64,000 bases of DNA, taken from NCBI GenBank assembly GCA_000717735.1, contig JOBE01000005.1, forward strand, positions 116,876 through 180,875, given 5' to 3'. Positions 1 through 8,233 of this stretch are shown here, piece after piece. Position 1 is the first letter of the stretch. Every line of letters starts with the position of its first letter. The notes under the pieces were generated by a model, which made no database searches, had not been told where the DNA came from, and was given only the letters and a program-made list of their open reading frames with translations. The stretch is from Streptomyces griseoluteus (GTDB taxonomy: Bacteria > Actinomycetota > Actinomycetes > Streptomycetales > Streptomycetaceae). A program made the position numbers and the translations under genes.

Positions 1-316
1 GGACCGGGACCCGCTGGAGGTCGACGAGGATCGCCTCGTCGTCCCCGCCCTGGCCGGCGCCGCCGACGAGGTTGTCACCGGTGTGCTTGACCGAGCCGTC
101 GTCGCTGACCAGGTGACGGAAGAAGACCACGTCGACCGGCTGCTTGTCCGCGAAGAGGACGGCCGAGGCGTCCAGGTCGATCTCCTGCGTGCGCTTGCCG
201 AAGAGACCGCGGCGCGGTGCCGCCTGCCAGCCGAGCCCCATCCGTACCTGGGTGAGACTGCCCCCGCCCTGCTTCTCCAGGCTGATGGCCTGACCCTTGG
301 TCATGTTGACCGTCAC
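1..316 (-). CDS. TerD family protein (3' part only)
   Basis: The reverse strand encodes the N-terminal ~105 residues of a TerD-family protein; the gene continues beyond base 1. Visible family features are the opening MTVNMTKGQAISLEK, the GLGW segment, the acidic DLDASAVLFAD strand and the VVFFRHLVSDDGSV / GDNLVGGAGQGGDDE calcium-binding loops. TerD proteins are cytoplasmic, calcium-binding stress proteins linked to tellurite resistance and, in streptomycetes, to development. I chose the GTG at 316 because the family starts MTVNM and a GAGAGGGG ribosome site lies just upstream; the ATG at 304 is the alternative. Downstream genes are not visible. Confidence 0.9.
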   Translation of the reverse strand, partial: MTVNMTKGQAISLEKQGGGSLTQVRMGLGWQAAPRRGLFGKRTQEIDLDASAVLFADKQPVDVVFFRHLVSDDGSVKHTGDNLVGGAGQGGDDEAILVDLQRVPV

Positions 317-404
317 GCGCTTGCCCCTCTCGTTGCGTTCCCCGCCCCGCTGTCCGTGCGTGCGGTTGTCCAGCACCCTACGCAGGGGGACTGACAGCGC
401 GGAG

Positions 405-449
405 ACGCGGTCCGGATTTGTGTCGGTCTTGCAACACACCGGACCGCGT
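405..449 (-). terminator. Hairpin terminator after uvrB
   Basis: An 11-bp perfect stem (405-415 with 439-449) is extended by an inner TGTGT/ACACA pairing (419-423 with 434-438). It begins 5 nt past the uvrB stop and separates uvrB from terD, both read on the reverse strand. There is no T-run, as is usual in streptomycetes. Confidence 0.7.
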
Positions 450-453
450 CAGG

Positions 454-2589
454 TCAGGCGAGTCCCGCCTCCTTCATCTGGCGCAACTCCTTCTTCAGCT
501 CTCCCACTTCGTCGCGGAGCCGGGCCGCCACCTCGAACTGCAGCTCGGCCGCGGCGGCGCGCATCCGGTCGGTCATCTCCTCGATGATCGCGGCGAGTTC
601 CGTGGCGGGCCGGTCGCCGAGCTCCATGGTGGAACCGGCCTTGCCCTTGCCCCTGGCCTTGACGCCGTGCGCGGCGAGCGCGGGGACGGGGGCCTTGGCG
701 CCCTTGCCCTCCTTGCCCTGGCGGTAGCCGGAGCCGAGGAGTTCCTCGGTGTCGATCTCCTCGCGCGCGATGGTCGCGACGATGTCGTTGATCTTCTTGC
801 GCAGCGGCTGCGGGTCGATGCCGCGCTCCGTGTTGTACGCGATCTGCTTCTCGCGGCGCCGGTTGGTCTCGTCGATGGCCTGCTCCATCGCCGGGGTGAT
901 CCGGTCCGCGTACATGTGGACCTGGCCCGAGACGTTCCGGGCGGCACGGCCGATCGTCTGGATCAGGGAGGTGCCGGAGCGCAGGAAGCCCTGCTTGTCG
1001 GCGTCGAGGATGGCCACGAGGGACACCTCGGGAAGGTCGAGGCCCTCCCGGAGGAGGTTGATGCCCACGAGGACGTCGTACTCGCCGGCGCGCAGTTCGC
1101 GGAGCAGCTCGATGCGGCGCAGGGTGTCGACGTCGCTGTGCAGGTAGCGCACCTGGATGCCGAGCTCCAGGAAGTAGTCGGTGAGGTCCTCGGCCATCTT
1201 CTTGGTGAGCGTGGTGACGAGGACCCGCTCGTCCCGCTCGGTGCGCAGCCGGATCTCGTGGACCAGGTCGTCGATCTGGCCCTCGGTGGGCTTGACGACG
1301 ACCTCGGGGTCGACGAGGCCGGTGGGGCGGATGATCTGCTCGACGAAGCCGTCGCCGCGGGACAGCTCGTACGTCCCCGGGGTCGCGGAGAGGTAGACGG
1401 TCTGGCCGATCCGCTCCTGGAACTCCTCCCACTTCAGCGGGCGGTTGTCGAGGGCGGAGGGGAGCCGGAAGCCGTGGTCGACGAGGGTCCGCTTGCGGGA
1501 GGCGTCGCCCTCGTACATGGCGCCGATCTGCGGCACGGTGACGTGCGACTCGTCGATGACGAGGAGGAAGTCCTCGGGGAAGTAGTCGAGGAGGGTGTTG
1601 GGCGCGGAGCCGGGCTCGCGTCCGTCGAAGTGCATCGAGTAGTTCTCGATGCCGGAGCACGAGCCGATCTGGCGCATCATCTCCAGGTCGTACGTGGTCC
1701 GCATGCGCAGGCGCTGGGACTCCAGGTGCTTGCCCTGCTTGTCGAGCTCGGCGAGGCGGCCCTCCAGCTCGCGCTCGATGTCGTTGACCGCGCGCTCCAT
1801 GCGCTCGGGGCCGGCGACGTAGTGGCTTGCGGGGAACACGTACAGCTCGCGGTCCTCGCTGATGACCTCGCCGGTGAGCGGGTGCAGGGTGGAGAGGGCC
1901 TCGATCTCGTCGCCGAACATCTCGATGCGGACGGCGAGCTCCTCGTACACCGGGAAGATCTCGATGGTGTCCCCTCGGACCCGGAAGGTGCCGCGGGTGA
2001 ACGCCAGGTCGTTGCGCGTGTACTGGATGTCGACGAAGCGGCGCAGGAGCTGGTCCCGGTCGACCTCCTCGCCGACCTTCAGCGGGACCATCCGGTCCAC
2101 GTACTCCTGGGGCGTGCCGAGGCCGTAGATGCAGGAGACGGAGGCGACCACGATGACGTCCCTGCGGGTGAGCAGGGAGTTCGTCGCGGAGTGGCGCAGC
2201 CGCTCCACCTCCTCGTTGATCGAGGAGTCCTTCTCGATGTACGTGTCCGACTGCGGCACGTACGCCTCGGGCTGGTAGTAGTCGTAGTACGAGACGAAGT
2301 ACTCCACCGCGTTGTTCGGCAGGAGCTCCCGGAACTCGTTCGCCAGCTGGGCGGCCAGCGTCTTGTTCGGCGCCATCACCAGGGTGGGGCGCTGGAGCTT
2401 CTCGATCATCCAGGCGGTGGTGGCCGACTTTCCGGTGCCGGTGGCACCGAGGAGCACGACGTCCTTCTCGCCCGCGCGGATGCGCCGCTCGAGGTCGGCG
2501 ATGGCCGTGGGCTGGTCGCCGCTGGGCTGGTAGGAGCTGACGACCTCGAAGGGCGCCACCGAACGTTCGATCTTGGAAACGGGCCGCAT
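454..2589 (-). CDS. uvrB: UvrABC system protein B
   Basis: UvrB, 711 residues, is the damage-verifying helicase of nucleotide excision repair; it is loaded by UvrA and then recruits UvrC. The Walker A motif GATGTGKS is at residues 48-55. The beta-hairpin region with [11 protein letters not shown] follows near residue 100, DESHV near 340, the helicase motifs (LSATPG, IGRAARN) after that, and a C-terminal UVR motif that contacts UvrC. An upstream extension of 60 codons is open, but the family start [10 protein letters not shown] at 2589 is preferred. The gene is read alone, followed by a hairpin at 405-449. The long open frames on the opposite strand are GC-skew shadows. Confidence 0.98.
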   Translation of the reverse strand: MRPVSKIERSVAPFEVVSSYQPSGDQPTAIADLERRIRAGEKDVVLLGATGTGKSATTAWMIEKLQRPTLVMAPNKTLAAQLANEFRELLPNNAVEYFVSYYDYYQPEAYVPQSDTYIEKDSSINEEVERLRHSATNSLLTRRDVIVVASVSCIYGLGTPQEYVDRMVPLKVGEEVDRDQLLRRFVDIQYTRNDLAFTRGTFRVRGDTIEIFPVYEELAVRIEMFGDEIEALSTLHPLTGEVISEDRELYVFPASHYVAGPERMERAVNDIERELEGRLAELDKQGKHLESQRLRMRTTYDLEMMRQIGSCSGIENYSMHFDGREPGSAPNTLLDYFPEDFLLVIDESHVTVPQIGAMYEGDASRKRTLVDHGFRLPSALDNRPLKWEEFQERIGQTVYLSATPGTYELSRGDGFVEQIIRPTGLVDPEVVVKPTEGQIDDLVHEIRLRTERDERVLVTTLTKKMAEDLTDYFLELGIQVRYLHSDVDTLRRIELLRELRAGEYDVLVGINLLREGLDLPEVSLVAILDADKQGFLRSGTSLIQTIGRAARNVSGQVHMYADRITPAMEQAIDETNRRREKQIAYNTERGIDPQPLRKKINDIVATIAREEIDTEELLGSGYRQGKEGKGAKAPVPALAAHGVKARGKGKAGSTMELGDRPATELAAIIEEMTDRMRAAAAELQFEVAARLRDEVGELKKELRQMKEAGLA

Positions 2590-2629
2590 GCAACCACCGT
2601 ACGACCCGGCACTGACACTCGGGCGGTGA

Positions 2630-3529
2630 TCACCAGTCCTGGGAGCGGTGACCACCCCTGGCGGCGGTCTTGCGGGCGGCACGGCCGGCGGGCCGGGAGC
2701 TCCAGTTGGCGGGTTCGCCGTAGGACGGGACGTGGCGCGGGGCGGGCACCCCGGGGCGGTGCGGGGCACGGGCCGCCGCCCCCTGCCAGTCCGGGTCGCC
2801 CATCACGAGCAGCGGGTCGAACATGACGACGACGGCGGCGAGGATGAGGAAGACCGCAGGGCCGATCAGCATCGGCAGCAGGAGCGAGGTGGCGGTGTCG
2901 CCGGTGCCGACGGCGGGCTCGGTGCCGTGCAGATGGACGCTGACCGCCGACATGGCCGTGTAGTGCATACCACTGACGGCGACGCCCATCACCAGGCTGG
3001 CACCGAGACTGGCCAGAAATCCATGTACGGAGACGGCCGCCCAGAGGGCCGTGGTGGCCGCCACGACGGCGATGACCACGGAGAGCGCGACGGTGAGCGT
3101 GTCGTACTCGATACGTCCCTGGAGGCGCATACCGGCCATCCCGAGGTAGTGCATGGTGGCCACCCCGAGGCCGGTGATGGTGCCGCCGGTGACGAGGGTG
3201 AGGGCGGTGGCCCCGCGGTATCCCACGATGAAGATGCCGATGCCGACCATGAGGACGGCGACGCCCAGACTGGCGAAGGTGATGGGGCGGTCGTAGTTGA
3301 TGGGCGCGTGCTGGACCGAGAAGCCCATCATGGCGATGAAGTGCATCGTCCAGATGCCGGTGCCGATGGAGGTGGCGCCGAGGACCAGCCAGCCCGCCCT
3401 GAAGCTGTCGTGATGGCGGAGCGATCTCGTGGTGCACCGAAGGCCGAGGGCGCTGCCCAGGCACGCCATGAGAAAGGCCGCCACCGGCGTGACGAGGCCG
3501 TAACTGAATCCGTCGACCGTGCCCTGCAT
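2630..3529 (-). CDS. MHYT-domain integral membrane protein
   Basis: This 299-residue protein has about seven hydrophobic segments and three copies of the MHYT-type motif: MHFIAMMGF near residue 62, MHYLGMAGM near 126 and MHYTAMSAV near 188. The conserved Met and His residues are thought to bind a metal, possibly copper, and the domain is proposed to sense oxygen, CO or NO at the membrane. There is no GGDEF or EAL output domain; the protein ends in a cytoplasmic, Arg/Pro-rich tail of ~60 residues. Sensor function is inferred from the domain only. A 12-bp palindrome lies 57 bp upstream of the start. Confidence 0.88.
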   Translation of the reverse strand: MQGTVDGFSYGLVTPVAAFLMACLGSALGLRCTTRSLRHHDSFRAGWLVLGATSIGTGIWTMHFIAMMGFSVQHAPINYDRPITFASLGVAVLMVGIGIFIVGYRGATALTLVTGGTITGLGVATMHYLGMAGMRLQGRIEYDTLTVALSVVIAVVAATTALWAAVSVHGFLASLGASLVMGVAVSGMHYTAMSAVSVHLHGTEPAVGTGDTATSLLLPMLIGPAVFLILAAVVVMFDPLLVMGDPDWQGAAARAPHRPGVPAPRHVPSYGEPANWSSRPAGRAARKTAARGGHRSQDW

Positions 3530-3585
3530 GAGCGTGTGTCCTCCACCCCTGGTGCCACGTCGTCCGAAAACAGTCGGTACCGCTG

Positions 3586-3597
3586 GGTAGTACTACC
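3586..3597. promoter_or_regulatory. 12-bp perfect palindrome upstream of MHYT gene
   Basis: GGTAGTACTACC is perfectly self-complementary and sits 57 bp before the MHYT gene start. It could be an operator. No regulator is encoded next to it, so this is only a candidate site. The surrounding stretch 3530-3831 has no gene; apart from this palindrome it holds the 18-bp tandem array. Confidence 0.3.
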
Positions 3598-3715
3598 GGG
3601 CGAGATTATGGCGCGCCGGGGGGCCCGCGACCACGTGACCGGGGAATTGGCGTTCGTGAGACCGGAGCGAGACCGGTCTGTGATCTTGGCGAGCTTGGCG
3701 AGCTTGGTGCGATCG

Positions 3716-3790
3716 GCGGGCTTGGAGCGCTCGGCGGGCTTGGAGCGCTCGGCGGGCTTGGAGCGCTCGGCGGGCTTGGAGCGCTCGGTG
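3716..3790. repeat. 18-bp tandem repeat array
   Basis: The unit GCGGGCTTGGAGCGCTCG is repeated about four times in exact 18-bp register, preceded at 3688-3715 by shorter degenerate GCGAGCTTG units. The array lies 42 bp before the ogt start, in a 302-base stretch without another gene. An 18-bp period is a multiple of three, but no start codon with a ribosome site reads through it. Confidence 0.9.
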
Positions 3791-3831
3791 CGCCGATCTC
3801 GTTGTCAGTGGCGGGTCGTACCGTGGTCGGC

Positions 3832-4398
3832 ATGGACATCGAAGCGGGGCCGACGGGCGGCGGGCGTGCCGTCCCGGCGGAGTGGACGGTCATGGAGAGC
3901 GCCATCGGGCCGCTCTTCCTCGCCGCGACCGAGCGGGGGCTCGTGCGGGTGGAGTTCCACGCCGACGCGGCGCGGCGGGAGCGGATGCTCGACCGGCTCG
4001 ACGGGCAGCTCGGCGCGGAGCCGGTCGAGCGCGCCACCGGGCTGCTCGCGGGCGCGATACGCGGCCTCGACCGGTACTTCGCGGGCGAGCCGGGCGATAT
4101 CGACGTGCCTCTCGACTGGAGTCTGACGGCCGGGTTCAACCGGCAGGTCCTTCGTGAGCTGGCCGAGGGCGTCCCGTACGGCACGGTCGTGGGGTACGGG
4201 GAGCTGGCGCGGCGCGTGGGTCAGCCGGGGGCGGCTCAGGCGGTCGGGGCGGCGATGGGCTCCAATCCGCTGCCGGTGGTGGTGCCGTGCCACCGTGTGG
4301 TGGAGAGCGACGGCGGGCTCGGCGGCTTCGGGGGCGGCCTGGAGACCAAGCGCCAGTTGTTGGCCCTCGAGGGCGTGCTGCCCGCACCGCTGTTCTGA
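3832..4398 (+). CDS. ogt: Methylated-DNA-[protein]-cysteine S-methyltransferase
   Basis: This 188-residue O6-alkylguanine-DNA alkyltransferase transfers the alkyl group irreversibly to its own cysteine. The active-site motif PCHRV is at residues 152-156 (Cys153), preceded by the helix-turn-helix region containing VPYGTVVGYGELA and the NPLPVVV strand, and followed by GLGGFGGGLETKR. The N-terminal ribonuclease-H-like domain covers residues 15-90. I used the ATG at 3832; a TTG at 3802 is in frame but lacks support. It stands alone between the MHYT sensor and an MFS gene. A tandem repeat occupies its upstream region. Confidence 0.95.
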   Translation: MDIEAGPTGGGRAVPAEWTVMESAIGPLFLAATERGLVRVEFHADAARRERMLDRLDGQLGAEPVERATGLLAGAIRGLDRYFAGEPGDIDVPLDWSLTAGFNRQVLRELAEGVPYGTVVGYGELARRVGQPGAAQAVGAAMGSNPLPVVVPCHRVVESDGGLGGFGGGLETKRQLLALEGVLPAPLF

Positions 4399-4418
4399 GC
4401 GGAGGGCCTCCAGGTGCC

Positions 4419-4467
4419 GACGGCCGGTCTCTCGTCGCGGGCGGGACGGCCGGTCCCTCGTCGCGGG
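4419..4467. repeat. Two-copy 26-bp direct repeat
   Basis: GACGGCCGGTCTCTCGTCG at 4419 recurs at 4445 with one change (TCCCTCG), giving a period of 26 bp. It lies between the ogt stop and the MFS start. No function is evident. Confidence 0.7.
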
Positions 4468-4535
4468 TGGAGCCGCTCGTTCCGACGTATCGGCGGGCGT
4501 TCCCCTGAGGTGGGGCGACTGGCACACTCAGGTAA

Positions 4536-5834
4536 GTGACCAGCACCCCCGATGCCCCTGACGCCGCCCCGCCCGGGCACATACCCGCGCCCTTGGCCGT
4601 CACCGACACCGAGCTGCCCGCTCTCCGCCGGCGGATCCAGGCCGTACTCATCGCCACCCAGATCCTCGGGGGCCTCGGCATCGCCACGGGCGTCGCACTG
4701 TCCGCCGTCCTGGCCAAGGACGTCAGCGGCTCCGAGGCCCTGTCCGGCCTGGCGTCGACGGCGACGGTGGCGGGTCCCGCCCTGCTCGCCATGCCCCTGG
4801 CCGCTCTGATGGCCTCGCGCGGACGCCGGGCCGGACTCGTCCTCGCGTACCTGATCGGGGCGCTCGGGGCCGGGGTGGCGGTGCTCGGTGCGGTCGTCGG
4901 GAGTTTCCCGCTACTGCTCGTCGGGCTCGTCGGCTTCGGCGCGGGATCCTCGGCGAACCTCGCGGCCCGCTTCGCCGCCGCCGACCTGGCCGCGCCCGAC
5001 CGCAGGGCACGGGCCATCTCCACGGTGGTGTGGGCGACCACGATCGGGGCGGTGCTCGGTCCGAACATCGCCGCGCCGGCCGGCGAGAGCGTCGCAGGCC
5101 TGGGGATACCCGCCACCGCGGGCCCCTTCGTCTGGGCGGCCGGTGTGTTCGTGATCGCGGCGCTCGTGGTGGCCCTGCTGCTGCGCCCCGACCCGCTCCT
5201 CACCGCCCGCGCGCTGGCCGATGCCGGGGCGGACGAGGCGGCGGAAGGACGTTCGCTCCGGGCCGGGATGCGGGCGGTACGGGAGTCCCCGCGGGCCCGT
5301 CTCGCTCTGGTCACCGTCGCCGGCTCGCACACCGCGATGGTGTCGATCATGTCGATGACCCCGGTGGCCCTCACCCACCACGGCGCGGACATCCAGCTGA
5401 TCGGGCTCGTGATCAGCGGGCACATCGCGGGCATGTACGCCTTCTCGCCCCTGATGGGCTGGCTGTCCGACCGGCTGGGGCGGCTCTCGGTGATCGGGCT
5501 CGCGGTCGGACTCATCGGTGTGGCGGCGCTCGTCGCGGGCACGGCGGGACCCAGCCACGGCCGGATCGCCCTGGGGCTCTTCGTCCTCGGCCTGGGATGG
5601 TCGGCGGGTCTGGTGTCCGGCTCGGCGCTGCTCACGGACTCGGTGCCGCAGGCGGCGCGGGCGGCGGTGCAGGGACTCTCCGACTTCGTCATGAACACCG
5701 CGGCCGGTGTCGGCGGCCTCGCGGCGGGGCTGATCGTGGCGAAGGCGGGCTACGGGCCGCTGAACGCGATCGCCGCGTGCCTGCTGCTGCCGATGGCCGC
5801 GCTCGCCCTCCGCGGCTCCCTCCGAAAGGCCTGA
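4536..5834 (+). CDS. MFS transporter
   Basis: This 432-residue major-facilitator protein has about 12 membrane spans and a short hydrophilic N-terminus. Family signatures include the loop after the second span with ASRGRRAG, and GWLSDRLGRLSVIG between spans 8 and 9, which is the second-half copy of the DxxGRR motif. The central loop of about 45 residues (Asp/Glu/Arg-rich, around residue 225) divides two six-span halves. The substrate cannot be told from sequence; a drug or metabolite exporter is most likely. GTG at 4536 is the first in-frame start. It converges on the reverse-strand operon ending at 5894 with only the 16-bp tandem array between. Confidence 0.85.
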   Translation: MTSTPDAPDAAPPGHIPAPLAVTDTELPALRRRIQAVLIATQILGGLGIATGVALSAVLAKDVSGSEALSGLASTATVAGPALLAMPLAALMASRGRRAGLVLAYLIGALGAGVAVLGAVVGSFPLLLVGLVGFGAGSSANLAARFAAADLAAPDRRARAISTVVWATTIGAVLGPNIAAPAGESVAGLGIPATAGPFVWAAGVFVIAALVVALLLRPDPLLTARALADAGADEAAEGRSLRAGMRAVRESPRARLALVTVAGSHTAMVSIMSMTPVALTHHGADIQLIGLVISGHIAGMYAFSPLMGWLSDRLGRLSVIGLAVGLIGVAALVAGTAGPSHGRIALGLFVLGLGWSAGLVSGSALLTDSVPQAARAAVQGLSDFVMNTAAGVGGLAAGLIVAKAGYGPLNAIAACLLLPMAALALRGSLRKA

Positions 5835-5891
5835 CCGCACGAAGACCTGACCGCCCGAAGACCCGAGCAGCCGAAGGCCTGACCGCCCGAG
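5828..5891. repeat. 16-bp tandem repeat, four degenerate copies
   Basis: Units of the form GGCCTGACCGCCCGAA follow one another at 5828, 5844, 5860 and 5876 with a period of 16 bp; the third is the most diverged. The first overlaps the last codons of the MFS gene and the array ends 2 bp before the stop of the convergent gene. Confidence 0.8.
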
Positions 5892-5893
5892 GG

Positions 5894-6892
5894 TCAGCCC
5901 GGGTGCGGAACCGCCGGGGAGGACGCCCCGCCCGCCAGTCGGCGCGGGGCGCCCGTGCCGTCGGCGGGTACGGACCAGACCTCTCCCCCGTATCCGTACG
6001 CGAGGGTCTCCCGGTCCGTCCACAGGGCCTGGTCGTCGATGCCGCGCCGCTCGGCGACCGCGTGTTCGCGCCCGGTCCCCAGCTCGTACACGTACAGCCG
6101 CCACGGCTCACGCGGACCGTCGGACACCCGCTTCTTGAAGGCGATACGAGTGCCGTCCGGGGAAAGCGACGGGCATTCGACGTTCTCCCGGAGGGCCCGG
6201 GCCGACCAGCTCCGCATGTCGCCCTCGACGAGGTGGGTGCGGCCGGCCGTCGAGACGGTGGCGTAGAAGCGGTTGTCGTCCGCGGCGAAGCTGACACCCC
6301 AGTAGTTGACGTCGGGGGCGTGGTGGCGGCGGCCGCCGAGGGTGAGGGGGATCTGCTCCATGTTCTTCACCAGATAGCCGGTGCGCAGGTCGAGGATCGA
6401 GGTGCGGGTGGAGAAGGACGAGCGCGCGTAGGAGTCGCCGGTCGCGAACATCGTCCAGGAGAGCATGTTCCCCGAGGCCGAGACCCGGGCCCGGCTGGGG
6501 ATGCCCGGCAGGCCGATGCGCCGCACCTCGCGCAGGCTCCGGTCGAGCACGAGGGCGTACGAGCGGGCCGGTACGCCCGGCCTGCGCTGGAGGCAGAGGG
6601 CGGTTCCACCGGCCGCGTGGAAGCGGTCGCAGGAGGGGCCGCCCACCACCCGGCCGCCGGACGCGGACGGGTTCACGCGCGCGACGCGCCCGCTCGCGGT
6701 GTCCCGGACGTAGAGCGCGCCGGCGCCGGCGTCGAGGGTGAAGCCGGGGTCGGCGGCGCCGGTGGCGGCGTCCCGTCCTGAGGCGGCCCGCAGGGTGTAG
6801 GCGGTGGCTCCGCCGCCGAGCAGCAGGAGGGCGAGTACGAGGATCCACACGCGCGTGCGGGTGGACGGGCGGGCGCCGGTCGGTACGGGCAT
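5894..6892 (-). CDS. Membrane-anchored TolB-like beta-propeller protein
   Basis: This is a 332-residue protein with an N-terminal cytoplasmic stretch, one hydrophobic anchor (about residues 15-35) and an extracytoplasmic domain. That domain contains WD40/TolB-like strand repeats such as CPSLSPDGTRIAFKK, LYVYELGTGREHAV and ALWTDRETLAYGY. These are typical of a beta-propeller used as a binding platform. No catalytic residues are recognisable. It is the last gene of a three-gene operon (phosphoesterase, MFS transporter, this gene), starting 3 nt after the MFS stop, so it is translationally coupled to the transporter. Function unknown. Confidence 0.75.
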   Translation of the reverse strand: MPVPTGARPSTRTRVWILVLALLLLGGGATAYTLRAASGRDAATGAADPGFTLDAGAGALYVRDTASGRVARVNPSASGGRVVGGPSCDRFHAAGGTALCLQRRPGVPARSYALVLDRSLREVRRIGLPGIPSRARVSASGNMLSWTMFATGDSYARSSFSTRTSILDLRTGYLVKNMEQIPLTLGGRRHHAPDVNYWGVSFAADDNRFYATVSTAGRTHLVEGDMRSWSARALRENVECPSLSPDGTRIAFKKRVSDGPREPWRLYVYELGTGREHAVAERRGIDDQALWTDRETLAYGYGGEVWSVPADGTGAPRRLAGGASSPAVPHPG

Positions 6893-6895
6893 GGG

Positions 6896-8233
6896 TCAGT
6901 CGGTCCTCTCGGAGGGCTCGGGGACGACGGCGGCCGCGGAGGTCCTCGGGGCGCTCCGGTCCGCGGGGGTGTCGGGCAGCAGGCGCGCGGCACAGCACAG
7001 GGCGGCCGTGAGGGCGAGGAGCGCCGCCACGAGCGCGGTCCCGGGTCCGCCCGCGGTCCAGACGGCGCCGAACGCGACGGCGGCCCCCACCCGGGCGAGC
7101 GCCTGGGCGGTCTGGACGAGCGCGAGGCCGCCCGCCTGCCGTCCCTCGGCGAGGAAGGGGCCGGTCAGGGCCATCAGGACGCCGTCGGTGGCGGCGTAGA
7201 AGACGCCGAGCAGGACGAGGACGCCCAGGAGGACCGCCGTGTCGGGCAGCGGGGCCAGGAGCAGTCCGTAGGCGAGGAGCAGGGCCCCGTGCCCGTACAG
7301 GAACGGTGCCCGCCGCCCGATCCGGTCGGCGAGGCGTCCGGCGGGGACCGCGAGCAGCAGGAAGACGCCGGCGGCGGCGAGCGGCAGGAACGGGAACCAG
7401 ACGGCGTCGAACGCGAGCCGCCGCTGGAGCAGCAGGTAGAGGAAGGAGTCGCCGACGGTGGCGGCGCCGAGGAGTCCGGCGCAGAGCACGATCCGCCGGT
7501 ACGCGGGCGAGCGCAGCCCGGCGAAGAGCCCACCACGCGCGCGTGGCGCCGCCGGTTCGGCGGCGGGCTTCGTCGCGGACCCCCGCGTCCCCCGCTCCGC
7601 CCGCGTCCGTCCGGGGACGAGCAGCACCCACAGCAGGACGCCGAACGCCCCCACGCAGAAGCTGACGGCGAAGACGGCGTCGTACGCGTCGGCCGTCGCC
7701 CACAGCAGGGCGAAGGCGGCCAGCGGCCCGAGGAGGGCGCCGACCGTGTCCATGGCGCGGTGGGTGCCGAAGGCGCGGCCCAGGTCCTCGGGTGGGCTGT
7801 GCAGCGTGATCAGGGCGTCGCGCGGGGCCGTGCGGACGCCCTTGCCGAGCCGGTCGGCGGCGATGGCGGTGGCGGTGGCGATCCATCCCGTCGCGCCGCC
7901 CGCCAGGAGGAGGCCGAGCCGTGAGCAGGCGGAGAGGGCGTAGCCGAGGCCGCCGATCTGTTTGTGGCGGCCGCCCCGGTCGGCGGCGGTGCCCCCGAGG
8001 AGTCGTACGAGCGCGGTGGCGCCGGTGGAGAGGCCGTCGAGCAGCCCGAACTGGAGCGGGGACAGGCCGAGTCCGAGGACCAGGTAGAGCGGCAGGACCG
8101 CGGTCACCATCTCCGAGGAGACGTCGGTGACCAGGCTGACCGCGCCCAGGGCGAGGACGGTGCCGGGGACGCGCCGCCGGACCCCCGAGGGGGTGGGCGG
8201 CGCGTCGCGGCGACCGGTGGTCGCGAGGTACAT
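6896..8233 (-). CDS. MFS transporter
   Basis: This 445-residue major-facilitator protein has about 12 spans. The loop LLGGTAADRGGRHKQIG and the later AGRLADRIGRRAPFLYG are the two copies of the MFS DRxGRR signature. The segment with ADRLGKGVRTAPRDALI resembles a small actinobacterial MFS subgroup; the substrate is unknown. The ATG at 8233 overlaps the TGA of the upstream phosphoesterase by one base (TGATG), showing translational coupling. The tail after the last span is charged. Co-expression with a secreted phosphoesterase suggests uptake of a product released outside the cell, but that is inference. Confidence 0.85.
   Translation of the reverse strand: MYLATTGRRDAPPTPSGVRRRVPGTVLALGAVSLVTDVSSEMVTAVLPLYLVLGLGLSPLQFGLLDGLSTGATALVRLLGGTAADRGGRHKQIGGLGYALSACSRLGLLLAGGATGWIATATAIAADRLGKGVRTAPRDALITLHSPPEDLGRAFGTHRAMDTVGALLGPLAAFALLWATADAYDAVFAVSFCVGAFGVLLWVLLVPGRTRAERGTRGSATKPAAEPAAPRARGGLFAGLRSPAYRRIVLCAGLLGAATVGDSFLYLLLQRRLAFDAVWFPFLPLAAAGVFLLLAVPAGRLADRIGRRAPFLYGHGALLLAYGLLLAPLPDTAVLLGVLVLLGVFYAATDGVLMALTGPFLAEGRQAGGLALVQTAQALARVGAAVAFGAVWTAGGPGTALVAALLALTAALCCAARLLPDTPADRSAPRTSAAAVVPEPSERTD

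Noticed and set aside
3688..3790. Possible CRISPR array
   Set aside because: The 18-bp units are directly tandem without spacers and no cas genes are near.
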